Shown: piece after piece, positions 23,891 through 36,133 of the stretch
How the letters are laid out: every line of letters begins with the position of its first letter
How positions within the stretch are numbered: the first letter of the stretch is position 1
Origin: Gigantopelta aegis
Taxonomy: Eukaryota; Mollusca; Gastropoda; Neomphalida; Peltospiridae
Length of the DNA: 64,000 bases
Assembly: GCF_016097555.1 (NCBI RefSeq)
Contig: NC_054701.1
Coordinates: 33,782,486-33,846,485 of the forward strand
Direction: 5' to 3'
Position numbers and translations under genes: made by a program
Notes under the pieces: model-generated
What the model saw: only the letters and a program-made list of their open reading frames with translations
The model's database searches: none
What the model was told of the DNA's origin: nothing

Positions 23891-26322
23891 TGGATTTCTG
23901 TTTTTTAATGCGAAATGGTTGTTAAAAATTAGATATTAAAGTTTTTCAGGATTTATCCAGAATTACATATTTTTAGTGGTCCTTACAGTGTTTCCATGTT
24001 TTCCATGTTTGTCCAGATTTGTTTATATTCTTCATCCAAAACTTAACGTATATAGTTTTGGCTGATGTTGTGCATACATTCTGAATGGGGGATTGCCATT
24101 TTAGATCATTGTGCAACCCTAACCGCAGGGCCAGTTTCCAGATTTGTTTTTGTAATCCACTTTCATTTCTGAAAATGTATACAATGTCTGTTATTTGTCA
24201 GTTACTGTATTTGCAGTGAATCTTTGCTAGTATGTTGAAGTGCAGGCAGTTTTGGAATCAAAATCATTTATGTTTGGTGGGAAAAGTGGGTTGATAAAAT
24301 TATTTACAGTATGTTTTTTGTTCTCATTCTGTAATACTGGTATGTTTTTGAAATAATCTCCTTGAGTTCTGATTGACTCATAAAATTGTTAAAGAATTAA
24401 GAAAACCAAAAGTCAAAGAATTTTTTGTTTATTTTATTCATATCACCTACCTGTTTCTAGTTGATAATAATGAATTTAGTATTTATATTTTTGGAGTAGA
24501 CCACTCAAATTTAACAACAATTGCGGATGATTTTAGTAAGCAATACAAATAAACATTTTGGGGAACAACATGAAATATTTGGGAATTATTCAGGGTGGGG
24601 TGGGTATAGGGATCATGTTTTGTTTTACTGCTTAAATACAGAATAGGACAGTTGTCAAGAATTCATCTCCGATTAGAAAGACAACACATGTGAATAAAAG
24701 CAGAAACACTTCATTTATGTGTACCAGTTTGCAGTCATGGTTATTTCAAAAAGTATGGTAACAGTAAAAAACTATTTTTGAAGGTGGATTGACAAATGAG
24801 AGTATCGGAGTAATTAACTTTCAGTATATAAGACTGTACTTTTCAACACATTTAAAAAAAAAAACGAAATGTTTCAAAACATGTTCTTAAGCAGTTTTGG
24901 CAATCTTAAGTATCAATCGGATCAATAAAAGTAAGAAATTACTGTAGCTGATTGTAATACAGTAATAATGAGCTTTTTTTTTTCTTCTTCATAAATTGTA
25001 TGATTTCTCTTCAGACCAGATTTTTATTCTTATTTTAAAAGAACAAAGACAGATTGTAGGCAGTTGTTCATTGGACGTTAATTGTTGCATGATGTTGACC
25101 TGCTGTAGCATAATGTTGACATGTAGCATAATGTTGACATTGTCATACAACTTCCATTTAAAGCATTTTCAGTGGTGTATTTCTGTTTATGTACTGTGAC
25201 ACGAGTAACGAACAATGAATGTACAGTGTTTTTATATTTGTTTTAACATCGTAAGAAGTCAGTTGTCATAGCATTCTTTATATTTTATAAGGATATGACT
25301 TGGATTGTTTTGACGTTATAAATTATTTTGTGTGGTGTCTTAATGGCTGTAGAAGCCTCGATCACCAGTGTCATACTATTGTTACATTAGTGTTGATTGT
25401 TATCAGCTTCTTGTTGTATTATGCCTCTATACATTTTTATTCTACATTTCTGTATATTTATCTTCATTAACACATCATCTATGGTTAGCATCTATAATAT
25501 GTATTAATAAATTATGAAATAATTATTATGTTATGTTGTTTTTGTTGTTGTTGTGAAGAAATGTACCTAGCCTAAAATAATTAGAGATAAATGGCAGTAG
25601 AAATGGCTTAAATCGGATCAATAAAGTTAATGTTTGAATATTTTGGAAGTATCATAACATTCCATGATGGGTCGTCCCAATTTTGAATAGGGATGGGAGT
25701 TATTCTACCGCGGGCTGTGATGTCACAGTCAACAAGGGAAATTACTCCGTCACATTTATCAACAAACGAAAAAGTTCCTTGTCCGCTAACACTGTATAAC
25801 AAGACTGTCCAAAATGAACAACAGTTTGTTAAGTAATTGCATCATTTCTTTTTTTCATTAGGACACCAAAAAAAAAAAAATTATTTAAAAAAACTTGCTT
25901 TTGCAAATAAATCGACGTGTTGTAATACACGACACGGTTACTCAACTTTCATTTTTACAATGTAGAATTTTTGTGACCCCACCCCCCTTTACAAAATCCT
26001 TGATCCGCCCTTGGATATTTATAGTAAACTACATGCCATAAATGTGTTGCCCTGGGATGGGCGTACCTGAACCTTGTAGATGGGCACATTGATAAGAGTT
26101 TACGATTCCGTTCATGTTACCACACTTATTATTTCGGTGTTTCAAAGGCTTGTGTTTCATTGGACGTGAACAAAAAAAAAATGGTTAGTTGTGGAAACAA
26201 ATTCAGTAGTCCGAAGGGCCTAACATGCCTGGTTCTCCAATAAACTCCCGGACCATGTGTACAGCCTACACTCATGTGTGTTGAGTTATGACGTAGGACA
26301 CTTCTAAAGGTTGCTATTGGGT
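23891..26322. other. Intergenic stretch, nothing recognised
   Basis: Low-complexity AT-rich DNA. I see no exon, RNA gene or clear transposon in it. Open frames are short and without domain character. Confidence 0.5.
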
Positions 26323-26335
26323 TTCTTGTGTAGGA

Positions 26336-26642
26336 AAAAGAGGCGGGATGTAGCCCAGTGGTAAAGCGTTCGCTTGATGCGCATATCGATCCCTATCATT
26401 TGGGCTATTTCTCGCTTCAGCCAGTGTACCACGACTGGTATATCAAAGGCCGTGGTATGTGTTATTCTGTCTGTGGGATGGTGCATATAAAAGATCCTTG
26501 CTGCTAATTGAAAAGAGTAGCCCATGAAGTGGCGACAGTGGGTTTCCTCTCTATATCTGTGTTGTCCTTAACCATATGTCCAACGCCATATAACCTTACT
26601 TAAAATGTGTTGAGTGCATCGTTAAATAAAATATTTCCTTCC
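26336..26642 (+). mobile_element. Complete SINE with 13-bp target duplication
   Basis: Flanked by TTCTTGTGTAGGA at 26323-26335 and 26643-26655. The head 'ggatgtagcccagtggtaaa' and body 'ctatttctcgcttcagccag' follow the family order, ending 'catcgttaaataaaat'. Confidence 0.93.
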
Positions 26643-26655
26643 TTCTTGTGTAGGA

Positions 26656-26976
26656 GGTGGGACATAGGCTAGTCCAGTAGGAAAATTGTCCTGATGTGCA
26701 GTGAATTTAGGATCAATCCCAGTCTCGGTGCATTTGGTTATTTTTCGTTTCAACCATTACACAATGACTAGTATACCAAAGGTGGTATGTGCTATCCTGT
26801 CTGTGGGATGGTGTATATAAAAGATCCCTTACTACAAATGAAAAAATGTAGCGAGTGTCTTTCCAAGACTATACATATACGTATATATGTCAGAATTACC
26901 AAATGTTTCACAAATGTTAGCCGATAATAAATAAATAAATGCATGCTCTGGTGGTATCATTAAACAAAACCTTTAA
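26656..26976 (+). mobile_element. Second SINE, directly abutting the first
   Basis: It starts right after the target duplication of the SINE at 26336-26642. Its tail 'tatcattaaacaaaacct' marks a different, more diverged subfamily than its neighbour. Confidence 0.85.
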
Positions 26977-27066
26977 CTTTCTTCCTGTGTATTAATGATT
27001 AGTATGTGAAATATTTGAACATCAGTGAACCAGTAATGGGATACTGGAGAAGGGAAGCGGAAGAAG

Positions 27067-27128
27067 GAAGGAAGGAAATGTTTTATTTAACGACGCACCC
27101 AAAACATTTTATTTACGGTTATAGGATA
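27067..27128 (-). repeat. SINE 3'-end fragment
   Basis: 'aatgttttatttaacgacgc' and 'acattttatttacggttata' are the complemented SINE tail; the copy stops after about 60 bp. Confidence 0.85.
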
Positions 27129-27483
27129 TAAATTAAACCAAGTCCATCAAGAACAATTGATCCTGTTCCCCATATTGCACCTCAGTCAATCACTCTACTA
27201 CTGACCTACATTCTACTATTCTTTAAAGCCTTAAAAACATGTTTTTTGGGAACATCCCTCATCCAAACATTAGGTAAGGTAGCCTGGTACGTTTACCGTC
27301 TTTCTTTTTTTAATACTCTAGAAAAAATTAATCCAGAAAGAAAATGAGTAAAGCCTAAATCTCATGCGACGCTGTCCAATTGAGTCGCACCGTGTAGTGT
27401 GTGTTGAATAAACAGTCATCTGTAACTGATTTTTAGTCTTCCCGACAGCATTTGACACAACAATTTCATTTCATTTTAACTTA

Positions 27484-27717
27484 TTTTCGTGCTTATATCC
27501 AATAAAGGTTCAAGCATGCTGTCATGGGCACACACCTCAGTTATCTATCTAGGACAGTGGGTTAGTGGTTAGTGAGAGAGAAGAGGGTTTAGTGGTCTTA
27601 CAGCTACCCATTGAGGCGTTAAAATTCACTCTGAATGGGAGCCGGTACCAGGCTACGAACCCAGTACCTGCCAGCCTTATGTTCAGTGGCTTAACCAGTA
27701 CGCCACAAAGGCCTGTG
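27484..27717 (+). mobile_element. Second tRNA-like SINE family
   Basis: Shares blocks with 32940-33612: 'gcttatatccaat', 'gtcatgggcacacacctcag', 'ctacccattga', 'cagtacctgccagcctta' and 'tggcttaaccagtacgcc'. It ends about 310 bp before the first coding exon found for the dehydrogenase. Confidence 0.75.
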
Positions 27718-28027
27718 ACACGACCAAACTTTTTCAGTCACAGACAACGGCCGTCATAAAGTGTTACCGGGTCGTGGCTCATGATGTGATGTGACCATTC
27801 TGACTTCAGCTGAGTCATGTTGTCTAATATATGATCTAAGCTTAATATAATCTAAAAACATTTATGGTCAACACTGTTTTTATTAGGTACAAGTAGAGTC
27901 TGGTTCCTGCAAAACACAATTATTTTAATTAAGGCATAATTAAATCGAGCACATAAGAATCTCTGTAATAAACGACATACGTTTTTTTTTATGCTTTACT
28001 TTATGTACATGTACCTGTTTATTTCAG

Positions 28028-31000
28028 GTAAACCTCTTCATAAAAAGGTTGCCCTCATCACAGGATCTACGAGTGGTATAGGAAAGGGGATTGCTGAGAG
28101 CCTTGCTAACCATGGTTGTGATGTGATAATCAATGGGTTTGGCGATCAGGAAGAAATTAAAAAACTTTGTGCAGACATTGCCATGTAAGTCCAGCTTCAC
28201 AGTATCATGAAGTTATTATTTTATATATATATATATCAAATTAAAGTCTCAGTTGGCAGGATTCGAACCTACTGCACTGATTCACATGGCATTTGACAGT
28301 CCGAAGCCTTAACGGCTTGGCTAACGGGCCATAATATGTGCATATGGTGCATATACATGTATTATGATATATCCCTTGCTGCTCCTTCGATACATTTTTA
28401 ATAATGTTTATAAATATTATAGTAAGAGAATTCCTGTTCGAAATTTGTACATGAAAGGCAGTGTCCAATTAAACAAAAATCAAATCCATAACCAGCTAAT
28501 ATGTTCTGTTTTGTTTTTATTACGTACCTGCAAATTATTTTCCAGCAGAAAGCCTGCCAGTCCTTAAGTCAGGTTCTCATTATGTAATTTGTTGCACTGC
28601 TCGACTTGTTGCATGTGATTTGTCATGACACACAGGACATGATCTAATTGGCTTGTCGTATAAGACTAATGTCATTCCGATTGAGGTGTTCTCACAGTAC
28701 GATTCAATCAGATGCAACAAGTCGGTGCGACTAATTGCGTAATTAGAATGCCCATTTACGACATACTATTGACCAAATCCTACACATTAACATTTATGAT
28801 GGAAATAAAAAATGCTGTTTAAACAATTTATGTATGCATACCCACTCCTTCCGCCAACTCCAAAAAGAATCTAGGCATATTTTCAAAGTAGACTCAGTAT
28901 TCCATAATTATTTCAGGACATATTCAGTGAGAGCTGAGTTTGTTGGAGCAGATTTATCGAAGGTTCCTGAAATTGAGGACTTGCATGAAGCCATTCTGAA
29001 GCTGTTTCCAGAAGGGTTGGACATACTGGTAAATAACGCAGGTCTCTGTCTTCAAATCAAGGTTTCTCTCTGTTAGTTTGCATTAAAAGTGACTTGGGGG
29101 CTGAAAATATCAACATGTACAGATCTGTGTAATGTTATACAGCAAAGCAGGTTTAGTAAAAAAATTATTGTAATGAAATTTTGAAATATTATTTTTATTT
29201 TGTAATAAACCTCATATATGTGGATATCATGGGTACCGCCATGATTGATGCAAGGTAAGGCATCGGATGCACTCCCTCCAGTAGCCTTTCATAAGCCAAG
29301 GGGTCATTAAAATATTACGTAATGCTCTGTCACTACAAAAATGTATAATGTAGGTATTTATAGCTAGACGTGTGTACAAACAATAAAGATTATAAATCGA
29401 GTTGAAATGTGTATCTGCACTTTCCCAAATTGTAAAACTGTATGTTAAAATTATATTACTTCCATCGCATGACTTTTTGTGAATGGGAACTGGGGGGTGG
29501 GGGGTGGGGGGGGGGTGATATCTCCAAGCATTATGTAATATTTTGGGTGTTGTATGGTCTAGCATTATGGATCGTTACAGGGGGAGGGAAGGTGTCTAAT
29601 TTTGACAAAAATAGTGTTACATAATATTTGAACAGTCCCTAATATTGCTGGTAAATATTGATTTAAAATTGTTGCCTTTGAGTTGTGTTACCAGCATTGG
29701 TTTTATTTACCTACATGTAAGCAAGCAAAGGTTAGCTTATATATAAATTCAATAACTCAATTTAAAGGAAGGAAGGAAGAAAATGTGTTATTTAACGATG
29801 CACTCCACAATTTTATTTACGGTTATATGGTGTCAGACATATGGTTAAGGACCACACAGATATTGAGAGAGAAAACCGGCTGTCACCACTTGGGCTATTT
29901 TCGATTAGCAGCAAGTGATCTTGTATATGCACCATCCCACAGACAGGGTAGTACATACTACAGCCTTTGATATGCTAGTCATGGTGCACTGGCTGGAACG
30001 AGAAATAGCCCAATGGGCCCACCGACGAGGATCAATCCCAGACCAACCGCGCATTGAGTGAATGCTTTACCACTGGGCTATGTCCCACCCGTAACTCAAT
30101 TTAAAAGCATATGACAGGTTTTGTGATGAAGAGCAGGCTTAACAAAATGTGACTAATTTCCTGAAAAATGTATCTTTTTCCTGTTGGCAGGTATACAACA
30201 TTTGAGTCCAGTAGAATCGTTTCCGGTGGAGAAATGGGATTTTATGATTTCACTCATGTTGTCTGCTCCCTTCCATCTGACCAGGCTCTTCCTGCCATAC
30301 ATGAAGCAGAAGGGTAAGAATGACACAAATGAAATACCGCAAAATTGTAAAGTTTGGCTTTACACTCCCATTCAAAATCCACTCGCATGATAGTTTTACA
30401 CTTCTATTCAAAATCCACTCGCTGACAGTTTTACACTCCCATTCAAAATCCACTCACTGATGTTAGTTTTACACTCCCATTCAAAATCCACTCACTGATG
30501 TTAGTTTTACACTCCCATTCAAAATCCACTCACTGACAGTTTTACACTCCCATTCAAAATCCACTCACTGACAGTTTTACACTCCCATTCAAAATCCACT
30601 TGCTGACAGTTTTACACTCCCATTAAAAATCCACTCACAGACAGTTTTAAACTGCCATTAAAAATACACTTACTGAGGTTTGTTTTACAATGCCATTCAA
30701 AATGCACTCATTTAGATAGGTTTTGCACTGCCAATCCATTCACTGAAGTGGGTTTTATAAGTGGAAGTTATCATCGTACTGTTTGATGAGTCTGCTGCAA
30801 TTATGAAATCACTGCAGTCAAGAAATCTGTATGTTTACTTTTATTACTGTTTGATGCATTCTAAGCAATAATTACAGATAGGTAATAAATAAAAAATATA
30901 TATATATATATTTTTTTAATCCTAGTGCCACCTTTCCTTTCTCTCCTTTGAATTCCATCTGATTTCTTCCCGATCTGGCAACTCCTCCTATCTTTCAACT

Positions 31001-34000
31001 TCTTTCGCTGGCCACCTCCACATCCCAGTCCTTGTCTCTCCAACCGCAACAGGTGCTTGTCTCTTGTGGCTATCTGTGCCACACACCTGTTCCCCATCAG
31101 CTTTTAGCTGTGGGCTTAGTCTGACCACTTCGGGGAGTGTTCAGTAGTTACTTCTGGCATTGTTAAGAGGCACTTGTAACCATCTTCTATGCACCCCTAC
31201 TACCGGCAGTCGTTAGTTAGTGCCGTGGGTCAGACCAGCTTTATTAACGGTAGAGGACGAGGATGCCAGGTGGGTGCAGGGATATACACAGAGACTGCAC
31301 CCATGGAGGAAGTTGAGACAGGTAGGCGATGGTGTGGACAGCTCAGAAGACAGAGTCGGAGGAAATTGACAGAAAGGGTCGAAACAGATTGAAATCGTGG
31401 GAGAAATAGGAAAGTTTTTTTTTTTTATATTAAGATAATGAGAATGATAGGCAGAGGGTGATAGATGAGAAAGATGAATGAATGTGTGAGCCAGCTTTGA
31501 CGGGATTTGAACCACTGTCATCAGCTTGATTGTCCAGCAGCTTATTCCACTAGACCACAGACCTCACTATAAATAAAATATTACACTTCCTTCAGTTCAA
31601 TACAATTTTTTTTTAACTCTTACCAAAAATAATTAAATTGAAAGTCATATAGAATACTTTTATTTATTATTCCAATATCAGACCTTAGCTTCTCATCTTC
31701 CACATACACACTGCATACATCTTTTGTCAATTTGTACATATAAAAATTTAATTTCTCTTAGCAATGTTAATCAGTTTGGTGTAATTTTTCTCAACAATAA
31801 AAAGAAAAGGTTATTAATTTATGTAAAATATTTTTAACCAAATATTTTTTGCCATATCTTTTCTTTTGACAGTGTAAGCTGTTGAGTATCAGGCAGTTTA
31901 GCACTGATAATTTGATGAATAAACATTTTTATGAACTGTTTCATTTCAGGCTGGGGGAGAATAATAAACATATCATCTGCCCACGGACATGTAGCATCAC
32001 CTAATAAGTGTGCTTACGTCTCTGCCAAGCATGGCCTGATAGGACTCACAAAGGTTTGAGACTCATTCTGAATCTATCTCCAGTTTAAAAGCTTTTGTCA
32101 CTTTCCATTGAATCTTACCAGTTCAACACAGCAGAATAGTCAAATAAAACACTAGTCAAGTAATAAGTTAAAAGTTACCACATAAACTTATGAGTAATAT
32201 GTGCATGGTGATTTGCACACTTTCAACATTTTGATTGACAGCCATTAGTTCTGAATGAATGAATGTTTAACAACATCCAATAATCTCAAATATGATAGCA
32301 CAATGGTATCTCTGCTGTCAATCAAAACATTGAAATTTGGCAAATAACCATGCATACCACAATTACGTTTTGGTAACCTAGGTGATGGTGCATGACCAAT
32401 AAGGAAGTTTGGCTCAGTGAGAGGTGGAGTTTGAAAGATCTGCGGTTATAGAGATTTATTGCACACGTCTGTCAATGGGAAAATAACCAACCTAAGCATT
32501 ATACAGTATTCAGTAATTGCCACAACATTGTTTAAAACCATCACCATATTGCTTTTTTCCAAAACAATTAAAAGACATCCTTATCACATTTTCAAAGCTG
32601 TTAATGTTTCTGAAACCGAATACTTGATCATAAATCATAAAGTAAGCTTTTTTTTGCTTGCTTGTTTTTTTAAAACCTAAATCCTGAATTTATTAAAAAA
32701 AAATGTTGCTTTTTTGTTTTGTTTTGTTTTCTTTTTAAATCGCAATTGTACAATCCTGTATTTTTATTTATAAATCAAAGTTTTATTCAGATTGTGTTTT
32801 ATTTTTCTGTAGACGGTTGCTGTAGAAGTTGCTGGATCGGGAGTGACGTGTAATGCTATTTGTCCAGGTTATGTGGAAACACCATGTAAGTTCATTGACC
32901 ATGTGTTTAGTGCAGGAATAGGCGACCTCCAGTTGTCAGTTTGTTTGTTTATACTTATGTTCATGCTTATATCCAATTAAGGTTTAAACATGCTGTCCTA
33001 GGCACACACCTCGGTTATCTGGGCTGTCTGTGTTAGTGAGAGAGAAGTTGGTGTTGTGGTTGTACACCTACCCAATGGATGGATGCTGGTTCCAGGTTCT
33101 AATAGACCAAATCAATTCCTATTGCCGATAATGTTAACGTTTACTAATAAGACTGATATAAGCAGCGTTTCAACACACCCAGTAAGTACAGCAATAGAAA
33201 GTGTGGCACCTCACATCTAATCTACCTGCAAGAAAATGGGGGGTCACGTATCATTTAAGAGATTTAATTAATGTTTTTAATAGCAACCGTCATTTTTGCT
33301 GAAAATTGCACTTCCATTTTTGGGGGTACCCCGCATTAGTTTCAACCTCTGGTATATACTGCATAACAACTGTATGACAAATAAAAGTGTATTTATTTAT
33401 TGTCAATGAATAATAGTATTTGCACAAATAATCAATGTCACATATTACTACCAATCACACCCACAGCTGCTTTTACTCCGTAAATATTTGACGGTGCACG
33501 TCGAACTCTGACACGGAACTCTCTTCTTTGGTACTATGCAACCTCCAGGATGCGAACACAGTACCTACCAGCCTTAAGTCTAGTGGCTTAACCATTACAC
33601 CACCAAGGCCGGTACTGTAAGAGTTGGTAAGATTACTCTTTTAGCAGGGTTTACATATGAATTGAATTTGAATTGCTGCATATTTCATAATAAATTTGTC
33701 ACGGTGAATGAAGGTGCTTAATAATTGATTTTTTTTGTGTATGTTTTATTTTACCAATAACAATTAAGTGCTTTTACCATGGGCCTAACGATATTGTATT
33801 CTAATTTTATTATTTCCAAACATTTACTGCCATCAAAATATAAATTTTATAATGAAGTTAATTAGTTAAGTTGGGAGGTATTTGTATTGTTTTTCTGTTG
33901 GTTATTGTTTTGCAGTTTCATGTTTTATGAATTTGTTATTTTTAGTCCCCTACTTTTATCTTCATCTTTTTGTCTGTTCGTCCATCCATCTGTCTGTCCC

Positions 34001-36133
34001 ACACATCGTCTTCCAGATGTTTTTTTTTTCACTGTGCCTTGAGATATTGAGCTGAAATTATGTGTATAGTTTTATCATGTACTGTTACAGATCAAGTTTG
34101 ACTTTATGGTGAATTATCCCATTTTGACAAAGTTATGGCCCGTAAACTTAGGAGATACAATAATTTGTTTTCAGGACTTTTATTTGTTGCAATGCCTCAA
34201 GATATCGAGCTGAAATTTTGTATATAGCTTTATCACATTCTGTTACAGATTAAGTTTCACTTTCATGGTAATTTACTCATTTGTCACAGAGTTGGGGCCC
34301 TTGAATTTAAGAGATAGGAACATTTGTTGGACCTGGTAGGGGACATGTACTGAAATGGCTTGTTTAAAAATAAAAAAATAATTTTGATTATGTTGTAGTG
34401 TTTTTGAAACAGGCAGCAGATCGGTCCAAAGATCAGGGAATATCCTTTGAACAAGCCAAGGTTTGTCACTAATAAAAAATTTTTAATTAGGGTCATCAGT
34501 TATTAACTACATTATGTTAGTTTTTACATTAGTTTTTTGTTAAATGCAAACAATATATATATATCACTATTTAGTAAAAAATAATTAGAGGCAGTAAATA
34601 AGAAATAAGGAAGGGCACATTAATACATGTATGTACTAGTTTTCTCCAGTCTGACAAAAACATCATTTTTAAATGGACAAGGGAACTTCTTTTTATATTT
34701 TCAGTGGCAGTTGCCTACCCCACCCCCACCATGGGTGTAAGCGGGATACCAAACATTAACAGTAGTATGACGAATTTGATCAGAAAATGTGTAGCCAAAT
34801 TCAAGTAACATTTAGCTAAACAGAATTATTTAGTTAAAAAGCTATTCACATACAAATGACACACGGTTTAGTAATGAGCTTTTGGGCGAATTGATAATGG
34901 TATATATTTGCCAAATTCAACTTTAAATTGCATTTTGTGATGTGGCAAATGACATCTTAAACAATGCCCACTTTCCCACATGGTAGGGCCCAGAATTCAT
35001 TAGTTATTTTCAGAACCTTTATATCTTGCTTTATAATCTTTAATTACAATGAAATGTTGCAAACAAATGTTTTCTGTTTTTGCAGAGTCAAATCGTTGGC
35101 ATTCATTCATCAAAGGAGCCTGTGAAAATAGAACAGGTGAACATGTTTTCAGTTTTTGTGTTCTCATAATTAACTCGAAAAAAACCCGGCAATGCATGAA
35201 CAACTAAGAATACTGTTAATACAATACAATTAATTAACAATGAGCAACAATCTACATTGAGGAGAAATTCGTTTTATGAATACGGCAACCTAATGATTTG
35301 TGTGGATGGAAGACAATAAGGTGGTCTTATAAGGATAGGTTGCAGCTTAAAATTGGTAATATGGGGTAGATGGATTAAAGGCATACTGTCACGGATTTAA
35401 GGACTTTATTTCTCTAAAAATAGATAATAAATAAACATTACATTAATTGTTCGAAACCAAATCTAGCTATCACATCACCTTAACTGAACTATGATGGAGT
35501 GAAATCCATGTCATCCCTCTGGGCAATTTTAGTTTTTGAATTATGGACCATTGCCATAATTCATTTATTTTTACAAAATGTTGTTAAAAAATGGAGTATG
35601 GTGGTTATGAAGATGGTTCAATAAAGGAACAAATCATATTATTTTTGTTCAAGTAATACTTTGTTAGACCATTAAATAGGTCAGTGGTCTGTGACAATAT
35701 GCCTTTAATAGAACAGTAAGAGAACTTTAATTTGAATTACTATTGATTATTTTTCATTGTCGTGGTATTAATGAACATTTTTAATGTTTAAAAAAAAATG
35801 CATATTGTAATTACTGTGACCAGAATACATATAACTTATGGATGTTAAACAATATTGATTAATGTGTAAGCTAAATAACTTGCTTTAAAATGGGTATTTG
35901 TATAATACTCTTCCTAAAATGTGCAGCATTTTTTGCTAGCAAAATGTTTTTGATTTAAAGTATAGTAGATGATGTGACAGAATAGGGAGGTTGCCTCTTG
36001 CACAGGTTGAACTATTCTGAAAGGAGAAATGTCTTTGCAGGTTGGAGAAATTGCAGCATTCTTATGTTCTCCGGCAGCTGACCAGATCTTGGGTACATCG
36101 ATAATGGTGGACGGAGGATGGACAATAAAATAA
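28028..36133 (+). CDS. Short-chain dehydrogenase, D-3-hydroxybutyrate dehydrogenase-like
   Basis: Eight exons with AG/GT borders and consistent phase: 28028-28184, 28917-29041, 30191-30313, 31950-32053, 32813-32885, 34399-34460, 35086-35136, 36041-36133 (stop TAA). They give 261 residues plus a split first codon, so a short upstream exon with the start was not found. All classical SDR marks are present (counted from the first full codon): NAD(P)-binding TGSTSGIG at 11-18, NNAG at 91-94, Ser144 in INISSAHGH, and YVSAK with Tyr157 and Lys161. [18 protein letters not shown] and [12 protein letters not shown] are hallmarks of the soluble D-3-hydroxybutyrate dehydrogenase known from bacteria (EC 1.1.1.30), which interconverts 3-hydroxybutyrate and acetoacetate with NAD. 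It therefore looks closer to that type than to mitochondrial BDH1. An in-frame ATG at 27991 lies before the acceptor-like 'tttatttcag', so I do not use it. Substrate is inferred. Confidence 0.9.
28236..28385 (-). repeat. tRNA-headed repeat fragment
   Basis: 'gtctcagttggcaggattcg' and 'aacctactgcactgatt' read as a complemented tRNA-like head; the following 'tatcccttgctgctcc' recalls the SINE body. In the first intron of the dehydrogenase gene. Confidence 0.45.
29299..29643. mobile_element. MITE (about 345 bp) with internal G-rich block
   Basis: Left AAGGGGTCATTAAAATATTA and complemented right TTAGGGACTGTTCAAATATT form imperfect terminal inverted repeats, each followed by a GTAA block. A G-rich run (29489-29517) lies inside. 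It is in a dehydrogenase intron. Confidence 0.7.
29767..30092 (-). mobile_element. Complete SINE with 13-bp target duplication
   Basis: Flanked by AACTCAATTTAAA at 29754-29766 and 30093-30105. Complemented head 'ctatgtcccaccc' at the right, tail 'gtgttatttaacgatgcac' at the left. It ends about 100 bp before the exon at 30191. Confidence 0.93.
30352..30755 (+). repeat. Minisatellite, about 35-40 bp unit, about 11 copies
   Basis: Units contain 'ttttacactcccattcaaaa' followed by 'tccactcactgacag' or 'tccactcactgatgttag'. Copies are near identical in the middle and decay to the right. The array begins about 40 bases after the donor of the exon ending 30313. Confidence 0.95.
30915..31430. repeat. 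Unidentified GC-richer block
   Basis: About 500 bp in a dehydrogenase intron, clearly richer in G and C than its surroundings and ending in a T run at about 31417. No coding domain or terminal repeat is visible. It may be a retroposed or composite repeat; class unknown. Confidence 0.35.
31490..31566 (-). repeat. tRNA-like SINE head
   Basis: Complemented, it reads 'ggtctgtggtctagtggaat' and ends with a B-box-like 'ggttcaaatcccgtc'. It resembles a tRNA promoter region but has no proper acceptor stem, so I treat it as a SINE head. Confidence 0.5.
32198..32362. repeat. Imperfect inverted repeat (foldback)
   Basis: Arms of about 43 bases: 'cattttgattgacagc' at the end of the left arm and 'gctgtcaatcaaaacattg' at the start of the right. 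The loop holds a short 'gaatgaatgaatgtttaaca' SINE-tail piece. It lies in a dehydrogenase intron. Confidence 0.75.
32940..33612 (+). mobile_element. Second-family SINE split by an insertion
   Basis: Left part 'ggcacacacctcggttatct' to about 33098 and right part 'acagtacctaccagcctta' to 'accaccaaggccggt' match 27484-27717. About 440 bp of unrelated sequence lies between, so a later insertion split the copy. Confidence 0.65.
33940..34352 (+). repeat. Dispersed repeat with two internal units
   Basis: Two related units of about 170 bp: 'ttgagatattgagctgaaat' and 'actgttacagatcaagtttg', then 'caagatatcgagctgaaatt' and 'tctgttacagattaagtttc'. A one-unit relative is in the DNTTIP1 3' UTR (16578-16770). 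It ends about 45 bp before the exon at 34399. Confidence 0.75.
35375..35708. mobile_element. MITE, TTAAAGGCATA family (334 bp)
   Basis: Left TTAAAGGCATACTGTCACGG and complemented right TTAAAGGCATATTGTCACAG are terminal inverted repeats with two differences. In the last intron of the dehydrogenase gene. Confidence 0.88.

Noticed and set aside
27991-28027. In-frame ATG codons upstream of the first dehydrogenase exon
   Set aside because: The sequence before 28028 is a T-rich tract ending in AG, a normal acceptor; the extra residues (MLYFMYMYLFIS) do not resemble the family's N-terminus.
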